A stretch of 64,000 bases of DNA, from positions 64,941,501 through 65,005,500 of the forward strand of contig NC_069375.1 of NCBI RefSeq assembly GCF_021730395.1. The letters are read 5' to 3'. The position numbers were made by a program, and so were the translations under genes. Source of the stretch: Mercenaria mercenaria (lineage: Eukaryota; Mollusca; Bivalvia; Venerida; Veneridae). Shown piece after piece: positions 1-14,400 of the stretch (positions are counted from its first letter, which is position 1; each line of letters opens with the position of its first letter). The notes under the pieces were generated by a model. The model had not been told where the DNA came from and ran no database searches. It was given only the letters and a program-made list of their open reading frames with translations.

Positions 1-1339
1 CAAACTTACTTACGCTTTGAAAACGTAAGTAACTGTTTTAAGTAGTAGGTAATTTCAAATCTGACAACTTGCATAGTCTACAAACCACGTATTAACATTT
101 TTTGAAGGGTAGCACAAATCTCAGTGTTGTGGTGTAAAAGTGCCAGCTTATAACATCGTCGTACTTTATTCTAAAGGTGTCAAATTGGATAAGTAAAATA
201 GCAACTATCGGCAGATAACTTTGATACCCCACGTCCATTCTTCCTTATTTTTAAATTTAATTTGAATTAGGTTTTGCTTATTTCATCAAATAATTATTCT
301 GTTATCAAACAAGTCTGGCATGTATCTACACTGAACCAAACAGCAATCCCATTTTTGCCAGTAGTTTAAAAATACTGAACATACAATTTTGATATTTAGT
401 CTACGCTTAGAACTATGTGCTGTTGATAAACTTTTACAACTTCAATCAAAATCAAATCAGGCTTTCATATAAATCGCTAATTTTACGACTTCATTCCATC
501 TTTGAAAATACACTAAAACATCTAGAATTCAAAAACTATCGCAAAACATTATGAGGGAAGAAAAATGGCAACAAAAACCCATAATGTATTTATGAGTGTT
601 TTTGTGTTCCTTAGTAATTTTAAAGCTGTTTGCAAAGTTACCTGTTTGAACCAGCGTAGTTCTTTCTTTTCTAGCATTTGTTGAAATAACGTTATCAAGT
701 AAATATATTTATATTTTATATCAAATAACGAACAGCTTGATTTAGTGATCTTCAACCTTTATACAAACATATCGATCGTCTCCCTGATAAGTGATTTCTG
801 ACATGCGCAGTTGAACGGCCTACCGCCATTGCCATCAATAAAGATGATCACATAAAATAGGCAGGTAAGTTTTATCTTAATTTAAATAATAGATATGATT
901 TTTCAATAAATGGTATAAATTGTACTGGGCAAAATAAGTGACTCTAAACTTTCGTTAATGTATAGTAATATAATCGTTAGTAAAAAGGTAGAACTAACCT
1001 ATAATTCTATTAGAATATGTGACATATATTTAAATAAAAATTCCATATACGTATGCAAGTTATAGAAATTGTAGGGTTCGGTATCTAAATTAAAAAGTAA
1101 GCTGGAATAAAACAGGTGACTTAGGACAAAGACGCACCAAAACATAAAGTTGATAAAGTTTATTTGATCTGCTCTAACCGACAACCTAAATAAAGCGTAT
1201 TGTACTTTATCTTAAATGAGATAAAACATAACGGAAATAAATAAGTAGGAATGCGCAATTGTATAAGGGCATATGTTTCAAGGTTATTTTGCCAAAAATA
1301 GTTTTGCATGCAAATGCACACGAAACTGAACTGAAACTA
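1..1339. other. No gene seen
   Basis: AT-rich sequence with only short open frames on both strands. None shows a recognisable domain, splice-site pattern or codon bias. I see no RNA gene here. Confidence 0.6.
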
Positions 1340-1400
1340 AAACTGAATGATTTGATTAAACGCCTATTTCTATACAATGACATATTCAGTTGCGTTGTAC

Positions 1401-1433
<33 letters not shown>

Positions 1434-1565
1434 GTAATTATAACGACAATAATACTAATAAACATCATAACAGCCTAATTTTAACAAAATATCATGACCG
1501 CACCCTTCCCCATAAGGATATTTTACCTCCATTGCGAATACCAGTGCTTTAAGCCTTACATGGTA
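1340..1565 (-). repeat. 3'-end fragment of a LINE family with internal AAT microsatellite
   Basis: The stretch from CGCCTATTTCTATACAATG through GTTGTACATAATAAT, an (AAT)n run at about 1401-1431, and the block around ATGACCGCACCC reappears in the same order at 22,470-22,745. There it forms the 3' end of a minus-strand LINE remnant. I therefore read it as a solo 3' fragment of that family. The asparagine-rich open frame here is only the microsatellite read as codons. Confidence 0.65.
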
Positions 1566-1667
1566 CGCCCAGACGGGCTGCATACAGAGGTTCAAACCTT
1601 CTGGTAAATGGTGCTGTCCCGTAGAGCATGTACCAACAATTACGTTTAATTAAACAAACCTTGAAAA

Positions 1668-2221
1668 TATATATTGAAAGAGTTGAAGGAAGGTTACAAT
1701 TATGACAACTTAAATTTCTATATAGTAGCTATATGTAGGTGTTATATCGCATGATGATATAGCGAAACTAAAATAGGGAAGATTTATTTTCATACCATAA
1801 AATGAATTTATCCACTTTGTAAACCATACAACTTTATCAGTCTGTTCGATAAAGACGAAAGTATATGTACTTAAAACGCCTTTACTAAATTGCTTTAAGT
1901 TAGAAATCAAGAACGAGGTCATTGGATAACTGCCAATTAAGGATTTTATCAGGCTTTGACAGAAAAGCGATGACAAATTGTATAATGCAGGAACAGACAA
2001 TAAGGGAAATGATGCTCTGACAAAGTTTAAAATCTTTATCGAATAGACTGATAAAATTGTATGGTTTACAAAGTGGAAAAAAATCATTTTATGAAATGAA
2101 GATAAACCTTCCCTATTTTAGTTTCGCTATATCATCATGTGATATTACACCTACATGTAGCTATCATATAGAAATTTAAGTTGTCATAATTGTAACCTTC
2201 CTTCAACTCTTTCAATATATT
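1668..2221. mobile_element. Non-autonomous DNA element with ~170-bp terminal inverted repeats
   Basis: The left arm (about 1669-1860) begins with ATTGAAAGAGTTGAAGGAAG. Its reverse complement forms the right arm (about 2033-2220), with scattered mismatches and small indels. The roughly 170-bp centre has no coding potential. Long arms with a short non-coding middle are typical of MITE-like DNA elements. AT-rich flanks (TATA/ATAT) could hide a TA-type target duplication. Confidence 0.8.
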
Positions 2222-5200
2222 ATATATCTCTTTTTGATCGAATATTTAAACGACTTACAGTATACTGTGGGCACTTTTCAAAACAATGATGATTTTTCTT
2301 TTCTCACATACTCGCTAGTATGATATCTAAATGTTCATCGCTGTCATTTCAGGATTGTATTACTGTTCTAAAGTCATAATCTTCTTAGTCGTCTAGGGGC
2401 CGGAAACGTCTACCATGCACCTCCCATCGACCCTTAGACTTTTTTTATAGCTACCAAATTGTTTAGCAGGACAATTATCATTGTTTTTAAGATATGTAAG
2501 AAGAAATCGAAGCCACAATTATTAACATTCTGATTTATCTATACTGTTTGAGGTAAATCGTAAGATAGTTTTCTTTCTTCTGTTAACTCAGAAATTGATT
2601 AAAATATATATTACACATTCCATGTAACAATTTTAGATGAAAATTCAATAAAACGCACAATATGATCACACTCTTCAGTCATACAATCACAAAACTGATA
2701 TGTACAGTCATTCCTGTGAGTGAAAAGCAAGTTTTATAAAAAAAGTATTTTCTGAATTTCAGAAATATTAGCGTTATAATGAAATATACATAACCAACTC
2801 AGTTAGCTCAAAAGGAAGAACGCAGATCAATCAATCATAGGATCTTGAGTCAGATATGCGGGTGAGGCCTTTGTTCTCCATGATGATTTGGTAAAAAACA
2901 TTGTGTCTGAAGTCATCTGTTTTATATGGAGAACCTAGCACATACTTGTAAAGAACTGATTAGTACTGGTACAGAGGCCATGATCAGTTATCAGGTTAAC
3001 TGCTCATTGTTACAAGACAGAACTTCTGTTGCTAAACGAAAACTATCAAACAAGAGAAAATATCCATGTATTTAGTAAGATCTTTAAGTCTAAAAAGCCT
3101 TCACCAGGTTACCAAAACTGTAACTTTTTAATGATATGATAGCAAACCAAGATATGACAAACATGTATAACTTGACAACTTGATAGATATGAAATGAAGA
3201 CGACTATAATTGTAGTCATTCTGAAACATTAAAACCTTGACAGAATGTACAAAATAGTTGTAATATTTCAAATTGTATAGACAAAAGATAAAAGGTAAAG
3301 GTCGATTTCTCGGAAACACAGGCTTAGAACCATGCATCACAAATAGGCCCGTCAACAAAAAGAATTTGTAACGGAAAAATATTGTGGACGGGTTTCTTCA
3401 AAAATCCAATAAGAGTACATTTTAATTATATGCATAATACAGAAAAAAGGTAGGGGGAGTTGCGGTGGGGGGTTAGGGGTAGGTAAAAGGGTCGAGTGTT
3501 GAGGGAAAATAGAAAAAGAAAAAGTCTAAATTGTTCTATGTGGTGGAATATTCCTAGATAAACTTGAACATTAAAAGAGAAGCATAAAAGGAAATTATGC
3601 ATCAATCGTAATGAATAAAATTTGAATATCAATTAAATTAGGTATTAAGTGCTATAAAGAAGGCATGACCTGTCTTTGTCAAGAACCCAAACTGTATCAA
3701 GAGACTTAAGAGCATTGTAGTTAAATGAAACAAATTGCTTCAGAATCAGAGTGTAATAAAATGTCATTTTTAAAAATTACATAGTCAATAACCAGCTTTT
3801 GTCACTTGTTTTCCATTTGATAAATAACAGGTTATGAAGCAACACAAAGTAAATAAACTAGAACTATAGAACAAATAGTTTAAAAGAGTTTTTTCATAAG
3901 AACAGATCTTTATTTTGAAAGGGTTAGTCCTGCCTGTCATGATACGATTATATGACCCAGGGATGTCCCTACGCTTTTAGTATCTTGAACAATGAAATGG
4001 GTCCTATCCCTAAGGTGACTATGTCTTAGACTAGCTTACAAACGAAATAGAATGTCCTTTGTTAAAACGTATAGCTTGTGAGACCAAATATCTCATATAT
4101 AGTATTTTCCTCTGGCTACCTTGCCTAAATGATTCGTCTACCAATGATTCGTAAATGATTTCTGTTGGGAGCTAAATGATTTCAGGGATCAGGCAAATCA
4201 CTAAATGTTTCAAACTAACAACCTTAAGTTAGAAATAATAAGCTTAAGCTCATGAAGGCTGGAGGCTCTATACTTGACTGGTCTTTTTGTTGAAGTTTCT
4301 GTCAGACAATGTCTTTGAATCAACATACGAGTCCTATCGCATAGATGCTCGGCCTCTGTCCTCTTAATTAAATTTGCAACTGTATATAAATGCCTTGATT
4401 CCTAGATGCTCAGTGACTTTATGCTATCACTTGTAGCATTTAACTACTGTAAAGGTATAATCCCGATGCCTTGGCTGTACTTCGCCAATAACGCTGAGAA
4501 CCGTCTATAAGCTGGAACTCTCTTACTATCTCAGTAGATTACCAAACTCTGAGTCTCTGTCTCAGCTTTCCAAAACCTTGTTGAAATTCTGCAACTCTTC
4601 CTTAGTCTATGAACTTCAAACGTTTTCTTTTTAATAATTTATCCGCCCTTACAGTGTTGTTGCAATAACTTCCTTATCAAGGTACTGGGATAAATTATTA
4701 GTTGAATCCTCGATGTGTCTTCTTCGATCGCTGGATACTGAATGAGCTCTCTGTCATCTATCTATCTATTTATACACTAGCAGACGTGCTATTTAGAACT
4801 TGTTTCTGGTTGTCCGAATTTTAACATACCGTTTTACAACGAGCACTTGCTCTATCAAATATCTGGTTCCCTTTAACTGTTGTATATAACATATTGTGTG
4901 ATGCTGGGATCCACCTAGTATCAACATAATGAACCCATATCCTATTGAAAACAACAAGTCAGCAATAGTTATAGCAATGGCACCATGAAAAGGGAGTCAA
5001 GTGCTTATGTGTTACCAATATATCAAATATACAAATTATTCTGACACTGCCAAACAATTTGGTACTTATAAAATAAAGTCTGGGGTGTGTGCATAGTAGA
5101 CGTTTCTGTCCCCTATCTACCTTCAAAGTCCGTTTAGCCTTTTAGCTTTGAAGATAAAACATAAGATAAATTGTTTACTACATCAGTTTTCCAAGAAACT

Positions 5201-6648
5201 TTATGATGTCTCAAGACCCAACTTACCCACTTAACGTTTTCAGGTATTCAGATATTTCTGGCGTGTCAATAATCATTCATGATTTTTAGTCGAGTAAAGC
5301 AATGAGTGCAAATGTGTGATTACATCTTCTTGAAGATTTATGTTTTATGTTAATATTGTTAGATAAGATATGTCTTAAGTCGATAACTAATATTTATTTT
5401 ATGAACAGAAAACGAATCATTATTTAATTTAATATTGTTTCCTTTGCACCAGTAAAACATTAAATTTTGATGAAATATTTTGACATTTAAATTACAAACA
5501 CTTGACATTTGGCACGTATTTCGATGTCGCTTTCCAGCGTACGCTTAGTGTAATTCAATCGGGCTTGAAATATGAAAGATGTTTATATTATGTTCACTGG
5601 AGCAGATTAAATAGAAAATAAAAAGAATACTCGTTCGATGATACTTTTTTCGTAACCAGTTTTAACCAATTTAAAATTTTAACATTTTTTTCATTCTCGT
5701 TTCAGTCAAATAAGAACTGGTTTTGATAAACCTTGTCTAAATGTACTGGTAAATTTATATTGATAGCAATGATACATCAGCTAAAAGATCATTTACACAA
5801 AGAAAATGTAATGTGTTTTTTGATGTTTCAATTTAAATGTAGAGGTGATATCTACCCAAAAAGATTCATGGAGAACAACTATGAATTAACCTATATACTG
5901 AAGCTAACATAAAAACAGTGATCAAAGGCTGAAAGAAAAACTACATACACTTAGACTTTTCCTCGACTCTGATAGATGAAATATGACCTAATATGTTTAA
6001 AACGCTCCATCAAATATAGAACATGCACACTTTTTAATGGCTTACACATACATGTACGAATAATAAACAGAATCGTCCTGAGGCCCTGCCAGAAGGTTCA
6101 GTTGCATCAAAATTAATAATGCATCATTTTTATTCAAGAATTTTCATTATCGATACAATTACATAGCAATGAATAAAAAAAAATGGCCTGAACTCAATTC
6201 AAACCCATGGCAACGTGTTGAGAGCTTATCAATACGCTACCGTGCCATTTGTTAGCTGTATCGTTTACACATTTTCAGGATACAAAGATCACGTAAAATA
6301 ACGAAACGCCCGAAAATATTAGCGAAGATTAATGAATGCCAATTTAATTATGAAATCAGTTCTTACGGTACTTAACTTCTTCCAGTTAATTGTTAGGTAT
6401 AATTTTAATCAAGATGTTGCACATTTTAATACCGCTCATGGACAGACTCAGTCAAACTAAGTCTACTTTTATCTTCTTGGTTGAGTTCTGTGCTTATCAT
6501 TTATATCTTATAAAATCATTGCATAATATATGTATATGTCTTATTAAATCCTAGCATAATATATATGCTGTATAATTTTAATGCTTTATAATCTATACAA
6601 TACCTTCTGCTATAAAAAGCTTACTATTTTTTATTTAGCTCGACTGCC
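2222..6648. other. No gene seen
   Basis: About 4.4 kb with only short uninformative open frames. The strand is G-rich at 3,437-3,500 (runs of G5 to G6). A short copy of a repeat carrying GACTCAGTCAAAC lies at 6,440-6,480. I found no exon series or RNA gene. Confidence 0.55.
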
Positions 6649-7734
6649 TCGACTATTTGAAGAATATTGGGAGCTATACTACTCATCCCTGCGTCGACGT
6701 CGGCGTTGGTTAAAGCTTTTATAATATGGTAAACCATCAAAGATATTTACTACAAACTTAGAACTCTTGTAATTATAACAGTTTCTACCTGTAGGCATGA
6801 TTACATAATGCTGTCAAGTATTTTGGTTAAATTATGGCCCTTTTTGGACTTTGATACTTGTTCAGATTTCGTACAAGTCCATGTTTTGTCAAACCAATTT
6901 TACATGTGTCTTTGAAACTTTAAACTCTTGTTTATCGTCATGATCTCCATCTGTAGACAGGAGTACATAACTCTGTCAACTATTTTGACTGAATTAAAGC
7001 CCTTCTTGGACTTGGACATTGGCTCAGTTTTCGCACAAGTACATGGTTTGTCAAAACAATATGACATGTGCCTTCAAATATTTAAACACTTGTTTATCGT
7101 CATGGTCTCCATCGTTAGGCAGGATTACATAACTCTGTCAACTATTTTGGCTGAATTATGGCCCGTTTTAGACTTGCATGTTTTTTCAGTTTTCGTACAA
7201 GATCATTTTTTGTCAAAACTATTTGACATGTGGCTTTTAAACGTGTTAATAATTGTATAATTTTCTTCCTTTAGACAATAGTACATAACTCTGTTAACTA
7301 TTTTGCTGAATTATTGCCCTTTTTGGACGTAGAAAAGGGTTCAGTTTTTGTACAAGTCAACGTTTTGTCAAAACCATTTGACATGCCGCTTTAAAACTTT
7401 AAACCCTTGTTTATCGTCATGGTCTCTATCTGTAGGCAGGATTATATAACTCCTTCAATTATTTTGTCAACTATTTTCTGAATTCTGGCCCTTTTTGGAC
7501 ATGGAAATCAGTTAAATATTTCATACAATTCCATATTTTGCGTAACCTGTTTGTCATATGACTTTGAAACTTTGAACGCTTGCTTACCATCATGGTTTTA
7601 CATTGTCATATAGTGCAGGACTTATCCAAATCCACAAATACAAGTGTTTGTCTTATCTATTTTTCTTTTTTTTTTCTGAATATCACTTGTAAAATTTTGA
7701 CCTAATACTTTCATCAGTTCTTCGAATAGTCGAG
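6649..7734. mobile_element. TIR-bounded element with ~160-bp internal tandem repeats
   Basis: CTCGACTATTTGAAGAA at 6649-6665 is mirrored by TTCTTCGAATAGTCGAG at 7718-7734, so the block has terminal inverted repeats. Inside, a unit of about 160 bp recurs roughly six times. Each contains a version of CTTGTTTATCGTCATG, then GTACATAACTCTGTCAACT, then TTTTTGGACTT; starts lie near 6757, 6920, 7084, 7235, 7397 and 7570. It has no transposase. It ends 43 bp upstream of the start codon of the HEPN gene. The open frame at 6928-7260 is a read-through of repeat units and not a gene. Confidence 0.8.
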
Positions 7735-7777
7735 CACGCTGTCAACACACAGCTCTTGTGTGTTATCTTTCAGATCC

Positions 7778-8426
7778 ATGGCTTCCGGAGACAATGAAAA
7801 GTATCTTCGAATTGTACTTCTTCTAACAAAAGGAGGAACACTTGTTATCCGGGAGGTATTTGCCAGGGAACTTACATCCTACATTTCGCAACATGGTGGT
7901 AATCTGGACACCCTTTTGCAAAATTATGAGAGTAACATAAAGAAACGCAAATATTTGTCACGGCCACAGTGTCTGAAGTTGTTTCCTCCAACCGGTAAGA
8001 CTAATTTTCAACAGTGGGATATTGGATTGCTTGTTTTTGTCACGTTGCATGTATTTGGTACATCGCTGTCACCAAGCGAAAAACTCGAGATCAGGCAAAT
8101 CCAGATATTGAGAAATGATCTTTCACACACATCAAACGCAGAACTAGATTCATCTAGCTATCAAGACTATTTACTTCTGCTCGAAAATGCAATAAGTTCC
8201 TTGACATCCGGACTGGGCAACAAATATATTTTGACACAAACAAAACACCTTTTCAATGACTGCAAACATGGACCCCTTGATGTCAAATCGACGTTAGAAC
8301 AACTTCACGAGATCAAAGAAAAAGAAGAACTGTTTCAAGAAGTACTGGACAATTTTAAAAAGATCGAAGAGGAATCGAAAAAGAACACGGAAACAATCGT
8401 CTCTACTGTACACGAAGTTGGAGCAG
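7778..8426 (+). CDS. Exon 1 of the HEPN gene: HEPN domain
   Basis: This exon encodes residues 1-216 and stops at GTTGGAGCAG followed by donor GTAGAA, with one base carried over. Read without splicing, it would end at a TAA eight bases into the intron. Splicing is favoured because the next exon continues the charged helix in frame. The motif RNDLSH gives the Arg and His expected of an active HEPN nuclease site. The start is ATG 7778 (MASGDNEKYL), not the upstream in-frame GTG, which lies in the intron-like pyrimidine tract. Confidence 0.8.
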
Positions 8427-11380
8427 GTAGAACATAAGAGTTTCAGTTTGATTTGTTTAAAATTGGTGTCGAACTAAGAGGCTTTAGTGCAAGATTTTAT
8501 CTCTAAATGGTCAATGTTTAACAAAAGTGTACACGTTTAGAAATTTTGACAGTTTTAATAAGATGTGCATGCTACTGAACACTTCAAAACGGTATAAAAC
8601 GTACTCCATATGCATGACAAATTACATGAGATCAGTTGGCAGTTGCAATGATACATATACTTATTTGCAATTGAGTACTTAGAATGTTTTAACAATATAT
8701 TAATTATTTGCTACTTTTTCTAATGACTTCTTTACTAGCGTTCGAAAGAGGCGTTCTCAACGTGAATTTAATTAGCTATAATTAAATATTGACATCGTTT
8801 CATGCAGTACAAATGTTTGCAGAAAATAGATATAAACACTTATTGTGTACTGTATTCGTTTTACAGAGCTGAAGGATGACATTTCAAGGAATACACATAT
8901 GCTTGCAGAATTACAAAAGAAACTGGAAACGTTTATACAGAAAGATGGAATTTGTACCAAAATCATACAAAGTAAAATTTACAATATGTTTTCCCTTTAA
9001 TAGATATGTATGCTCATATACGTAGCGTTACTGTTTTATAAATCCGAGTAAGCCTGCTATCTAATGTAGCCATTAAAAGGCATTTCGTTAGTCTAGCGTT
9101 TAATGACTTAATAATCCTACCTCCATAACCATTTTTATAAATCGTATATATATTCTTATATATATATCTTTGATTGTCTGTTGACTCAGTTAGTTAATAT
9201 TACGTTACTTTTGTAATATAAATCAAAGTAATTCTTTTGGGCTTCTTCTTGGTCTAAATGTTAATATCCGTTCTAAGATTTTTAGTACTTGAATGCCTTT
9301 TTATTGTTATCATTAACACAGTAATTGGTACAAAGATATGTGTAGAGGGAATAGATGAGGAGGTAACAAATCTTATAGAAGAAATTGTCATAGATGTTAT
9401 AAATAAAGCAAAAAAGAAAACATTTGGATCAAAGGATATTCGGGCAATAAAGGAGGCAGTGAAGCAGATTCTTCAAGACATGAAGTGCGATGGAGACAAC
9501 GACATACTTTATGCGAAACAGTCCTGTGTTTTTATATGGGTACGATGTAACACGTACAAAGGCCTGCGTGGTATACTGGAGTACATTGAAAGTCCTCGTA
9601 TCGCCCAGCGTTTAGACAAACTTTCAGAAGCAGTTATGACAAGTCTTAACATTTCTTGCAAATTCAGTTGCAGTATAGTCCCCAGTAGTCTGAGATCACT
9701 CCGAGCACGATTGTGTGAGTACATATTTTGTATTATGCAGATACATTTACACTGCTTTGAGCAAACAGGTGGATGTACCTTGTATTTATATCCAGCATTC
9801 GATACGTCAGTTACATGAGAGACAACGTTGATTAAGGTGATATAAAAGGTTTCTGTTTCATATCATTTCTGCCTAATTCACGGTACGTCTATTTTTCTTA
9901 GCCAAATAATTATGTTCTCTACGAATTATGCACAAAAAGGCTTAATAAGATTTGGTTTATTTCAGACGCAGAGGAGGACGGCGAAAATGACAGCCCAGTG
10001 AAATACAAAAGTTCAATAATAGTTCCAATACGGTGCAAAACCGTCCATGGACTTTCTCGAATATGGGAAATGGTCGAAGGCGGAGAAACACAAAAATTCG
10101 AGGATTTTTCGCAGACTATTTCGAACGTAGTTGGCAGCCAAGTAACAGTGACAGCCTCTATTGATTTGCACGAATTCAGTGAAGCCGTACAGAAAATAGG
10201 TAATAAATACTAAAATAATCGAAAGGCTATTATACAGGTTTAAAATAAAGATTTGCATGTCAATAAGTCTTCTTATATGCCTCGACTTCGATATTTTGTA
10301 AACAGAGGGTTTTATTCAAAAAGTAACAGTTCAGGCATGTACGTTATTGGATCAATTACTAAAACAAAAGCAAGAGTTATTTAAGGGTGGTCATCTTGCC
10401 TGAGAACTGAATCGTTTAAACACTTTTATATACATTGTTTGTATCTTTCTTGGAATTTACCGCTATATATCTAACCATAATACTAGTAATGATAAAAAAA
10501 AAATTATTGTTGAATAAACTAAATATTAACGCCTATTATTTGAAAAACATATCTGTCTTGGGGTATGTTACAGTTTCTCTAATATACGTTAGCTCTATTA
10601 CGTGGGTATATTTATTAGCCAATTAAACCACGTAAATAAATTACATTTATGATTCTTTTAAAAAACAAATAAATTGTCGGCTGAAACATACTTTCCACAT
10701 TATAACATTTACAGATACGTTTGAGTCAGAAGTTAATGAACTGTTTACAAATCTACGAAATATTAAGTCAATGATGACACTAGCAACTACATTATCGGCA
10801 GACAGCGGAGTACCAACGTCCTGGGGGCATCACAGAGAGGTACAAATGTAATTACGTCTGTTTATTTTATACTAACTAATGAAATATTGTATTCTATCAG
10901 TTAAATATTTTCATATCTCATCACTCACACTGTGAAAATATGAAATCTATATTTTCACACTTTGAGAGATACAGCTCCGCCTCCTTATTACATTGTGTAT
11001 GAATTTTAAATTATTTGCTTAAAACAGGATGAAAATTGAAGTTGCACTTTGTTCTTTATAGTATATTTCCCGAGACAAATTATTTTACTTAAAGAGAATT
11101 TCATAAAGTTATGCAGCAAAAAATAAAACAAAATGGAACTTTATGTTCTATGTGTCTATGCACATCTCAACGTAATTGAGCATAAAATAAAAAGAAAATT
11201 TGTTTGTTTTCGTGAATATGGAATATATCTCACCTCGAAGTGAGAAAATTTTCACATTTTCACTCGTGAAAATATTTAAAATATTCTCACATCTCGGTGA
11301 GATATATTCCATATTCACGAAAAACAAACAAATATCCTTTATTTATACAACAACAACAATAAAAAATATATCACACAAAC

Positions 11381-11426
<46 letters not shown>

Positions 11427-14400
11427 TATTGCTGATGACAACCACTAACAAATGCCATAATAAAACAATTTTCATATCACAGTTTCTCCATAGAGTAGAC
11501 TTGTAAAGCGTATGAATTATATTATAAGAAAATAAAGGTTTTTACATGTACCTTATCATATGTTATTAACTTTAAATACCTACTACGAACGGATGTTTAA
11601 TACGACTTATGTACAATGTACTAAACGGAATATTTGAATTAAGAATAACAAGAGACGTCACAATTGGTGACCCCGAAGCGTGGTCAAGAATGCTAAAGTT
11701 GTCTACACAACAAAAAATTACACATCATTTAGTGACCTTGATCTTGACCCCAGACACCCAAGTCAAAAGCGTGACACACATTCTCAATGTGGTTAATAAT
11801 TGTGTCAAATCATTTTCAAATCCCTTGATAAATGACACAATTATGGACCAGACAAGAAACACATTTGACTCCTAAGTGTGACATTGACCTTGAAGCTAGG
11901 GGTCTGGGTCTTCAGCATGACACGTTATCTCAGTATAGGGAACATTTATGCCATGTAATTTCAAAATACCTTGATTTATGGCAGAGTTGTTGACCAGACA
12001 AGAAATAGATCATGTTAACTTTAAACCTCTAAGTTAGTTTGACCTTGAATTAAGAGCTAGGACTTTGTGTCTTGCACATGACACGCTGTCTCCTTATGGG
12101 GAATATTTATCCGAGTAATTTCAAAATCCCTTCATCAGTGGCAGAGGTATGGACCGGAAACGAAACAGACCATGATAACACTTTATTTCTAAGTGTTACT
12201 TTGACCTTGGAGCTAGAGGTCTTTGTCTTTTGCGTGACACGTTGTCTCCTTATGGTTAATATTTATGCCAAGTTTTTTTAAGATCCCTTCAAAGATGGCA
12301 GAGTTATGGACCGGACACGAAACAGACCCTGTTAATCTTTGACTTCTAAGCGGGACCATGACCTTGAAGCTAAGGGTTTGGGTCTTACGCGTAACTAATC
12401 GTTCATTATAGTGAACATTTATGCTAAGTTATTTCAAAATCGCTTAATGGATGGCAGAATAACAACAAAGACAAGAATTTTCACGGACGCACGCACGCAC
12501 GGACAGTGCGGTTTTAATATGCCCACCTTCGGAGCAATAAGAACAACGCTTAATTTGAAAATACCTTTACACATAACATTTACTTCGGCTACCTTTTGAA
12601 TATTTATGTTTATATCTTTACAGGAGTTGGGGTCATACGAGGCCGGCGATAGTTTCACCTATGGTTCCGATGTTTCTTACATACTTGACAAACGTTCTAA
12701 AACAACGTTTACAGATGAACCAGGTAATATCTGCTTGACTTGTACATGCATGATAAAGAAGAGCTTGTATTCACATCGTGAGCTTTTACCTCACTTGAGC
12801 CAAAGGCTCAAGGTGAGCTTTTGTGGCCGCTCGATGTCTTTTGTGCGTCATGCGTCAACAATTTGTATTCAGAACCACTCGGCATATTTACACCAAACGT
12901 CACAGGAATGATCCTTGGGTGGCTCCCTTTCAAAATTGCCAAAAAAAAAAAAAAATTCCATGCAGAACTCTGGTTGCCATCTTTGAAAATCTTCTTGTAA
13001 GAAGCTGTTAGCCGGATTGCAAAAATATTTTGTAGAATAAATTTTAGGTGATTTTCTACCAGAATTGCCTAGGCCATTCTGTTTCGGAAAAAAAACATGG
13101 CAGCCACGGGGCGGGGTTTATTTTCCCTATATGGCTATAATGTAAATTTTTAAAAATCTGCTTCTTCAAAACCACTGGGCAGATTTACACTAAACTTCAC
13201 AGAAACTATCCTTGAGTGCCCCTATCAAAATTGCCCAAAGAATTGAAATCCATGCAGAACACTGGTTGACGTGGCAATCGAAAGGAAAAACTTTAAAAAT
13301 CTTCTTGTCCAAAACCACAGTAGCTAGGGCTATATATATGATATTTGTTATGTGACATCAAGTTAGTTCAAATTATCCCACTAGGGTTAAATTATCCTCT
13401 AAAAATCAAATATGGCCCCGCCCTTGGGGTCATATGGTTAGCACAGACTTATATAGGAAAAACTTTTAAAATCTTCTTGTCCATAACCACAAGGCTTAGG
13501 GCTTTGATATTTTGTATGTAACATCATCTAGTGGTCCTCTACTAAGATTGTTCAAATTATCCCACAAGGGTTAAATAAGGCCCCGCCCCGGGGGTCACAT
13601 GGTTTATATAGATTTATATAGGGAACAACTTTGAAAATGTTCTTGTCAAAAACAACAGGGCCTAGGGCTTTGATATTTGGTGTGTAACATTATCAAATAG
13701 TCCTCTACCAAATTTGTTCAAAATATCTCCGAATGGTTAGATATGGCACCGCCCCGGGTGTCACATGATTAATTTAGAATTATGTAGGTAAAATCTTTGA
13801 AAATCTTCTTGTCTAAAACCGCAGGGCCTAGGGCTTTGATTTTTGGTATGTAACATCATCTATATGTCCTTGACCAAGATTCTTCAATTTATCTCCGTAG
13901 GGTCAAATATTGCCCTGCCCAGGCCCAGGCCACAAAATCTATATAGACTTGTATAGGAAAACACTATAAAAATCTTCTTGTCTGAAACCACAAGGCCTAG
14001 GCATTTGATGTTTTGTATGCAGCATTGCCTTATAGTCTTCTACCAAGGTTGTTTGAATTATTATCCTGGGGTGAAAAGAGGCCTTTCCCCGGGGGTCCAT
14101 AGTTTTATATATACTTATATTGGAAACACTTTAAAATCTTCTTGCTGAAACCGAAAGGCCTAGGCTTTTGATATTTGGTATGTTGCATTGCCTAGTGGTC
14201 CTCTATCAAGATTATTCAAAATTATGCCCCTTAGTTGAAAAGAAGTCCCACCCAGGGTGTTCCAGATTTTATAAAGACTTATATAGGAATTAGATTAAAT
14301 ATCTTCTTTTCTGAAAGTTCAAGGCTTAGTCCTTTGATATTTAGTATGTATCATTGCCTAGTTGATTTCTAACAAGATTGTTCAAATTATGCCCCTAGGG

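Noticed and set aside
1259-1552. Open frame with long asparagine run
   Set aside because: It is an AAT microsatellite inside a repeat that also occurs at 22.5 kb; no domain.
6928-7260. 110-codon open frame upstream of the HEPN gene
   Set aside because: It is repeat units of a TIR element read in one frame; the protein repeats follow the DNA repeats.
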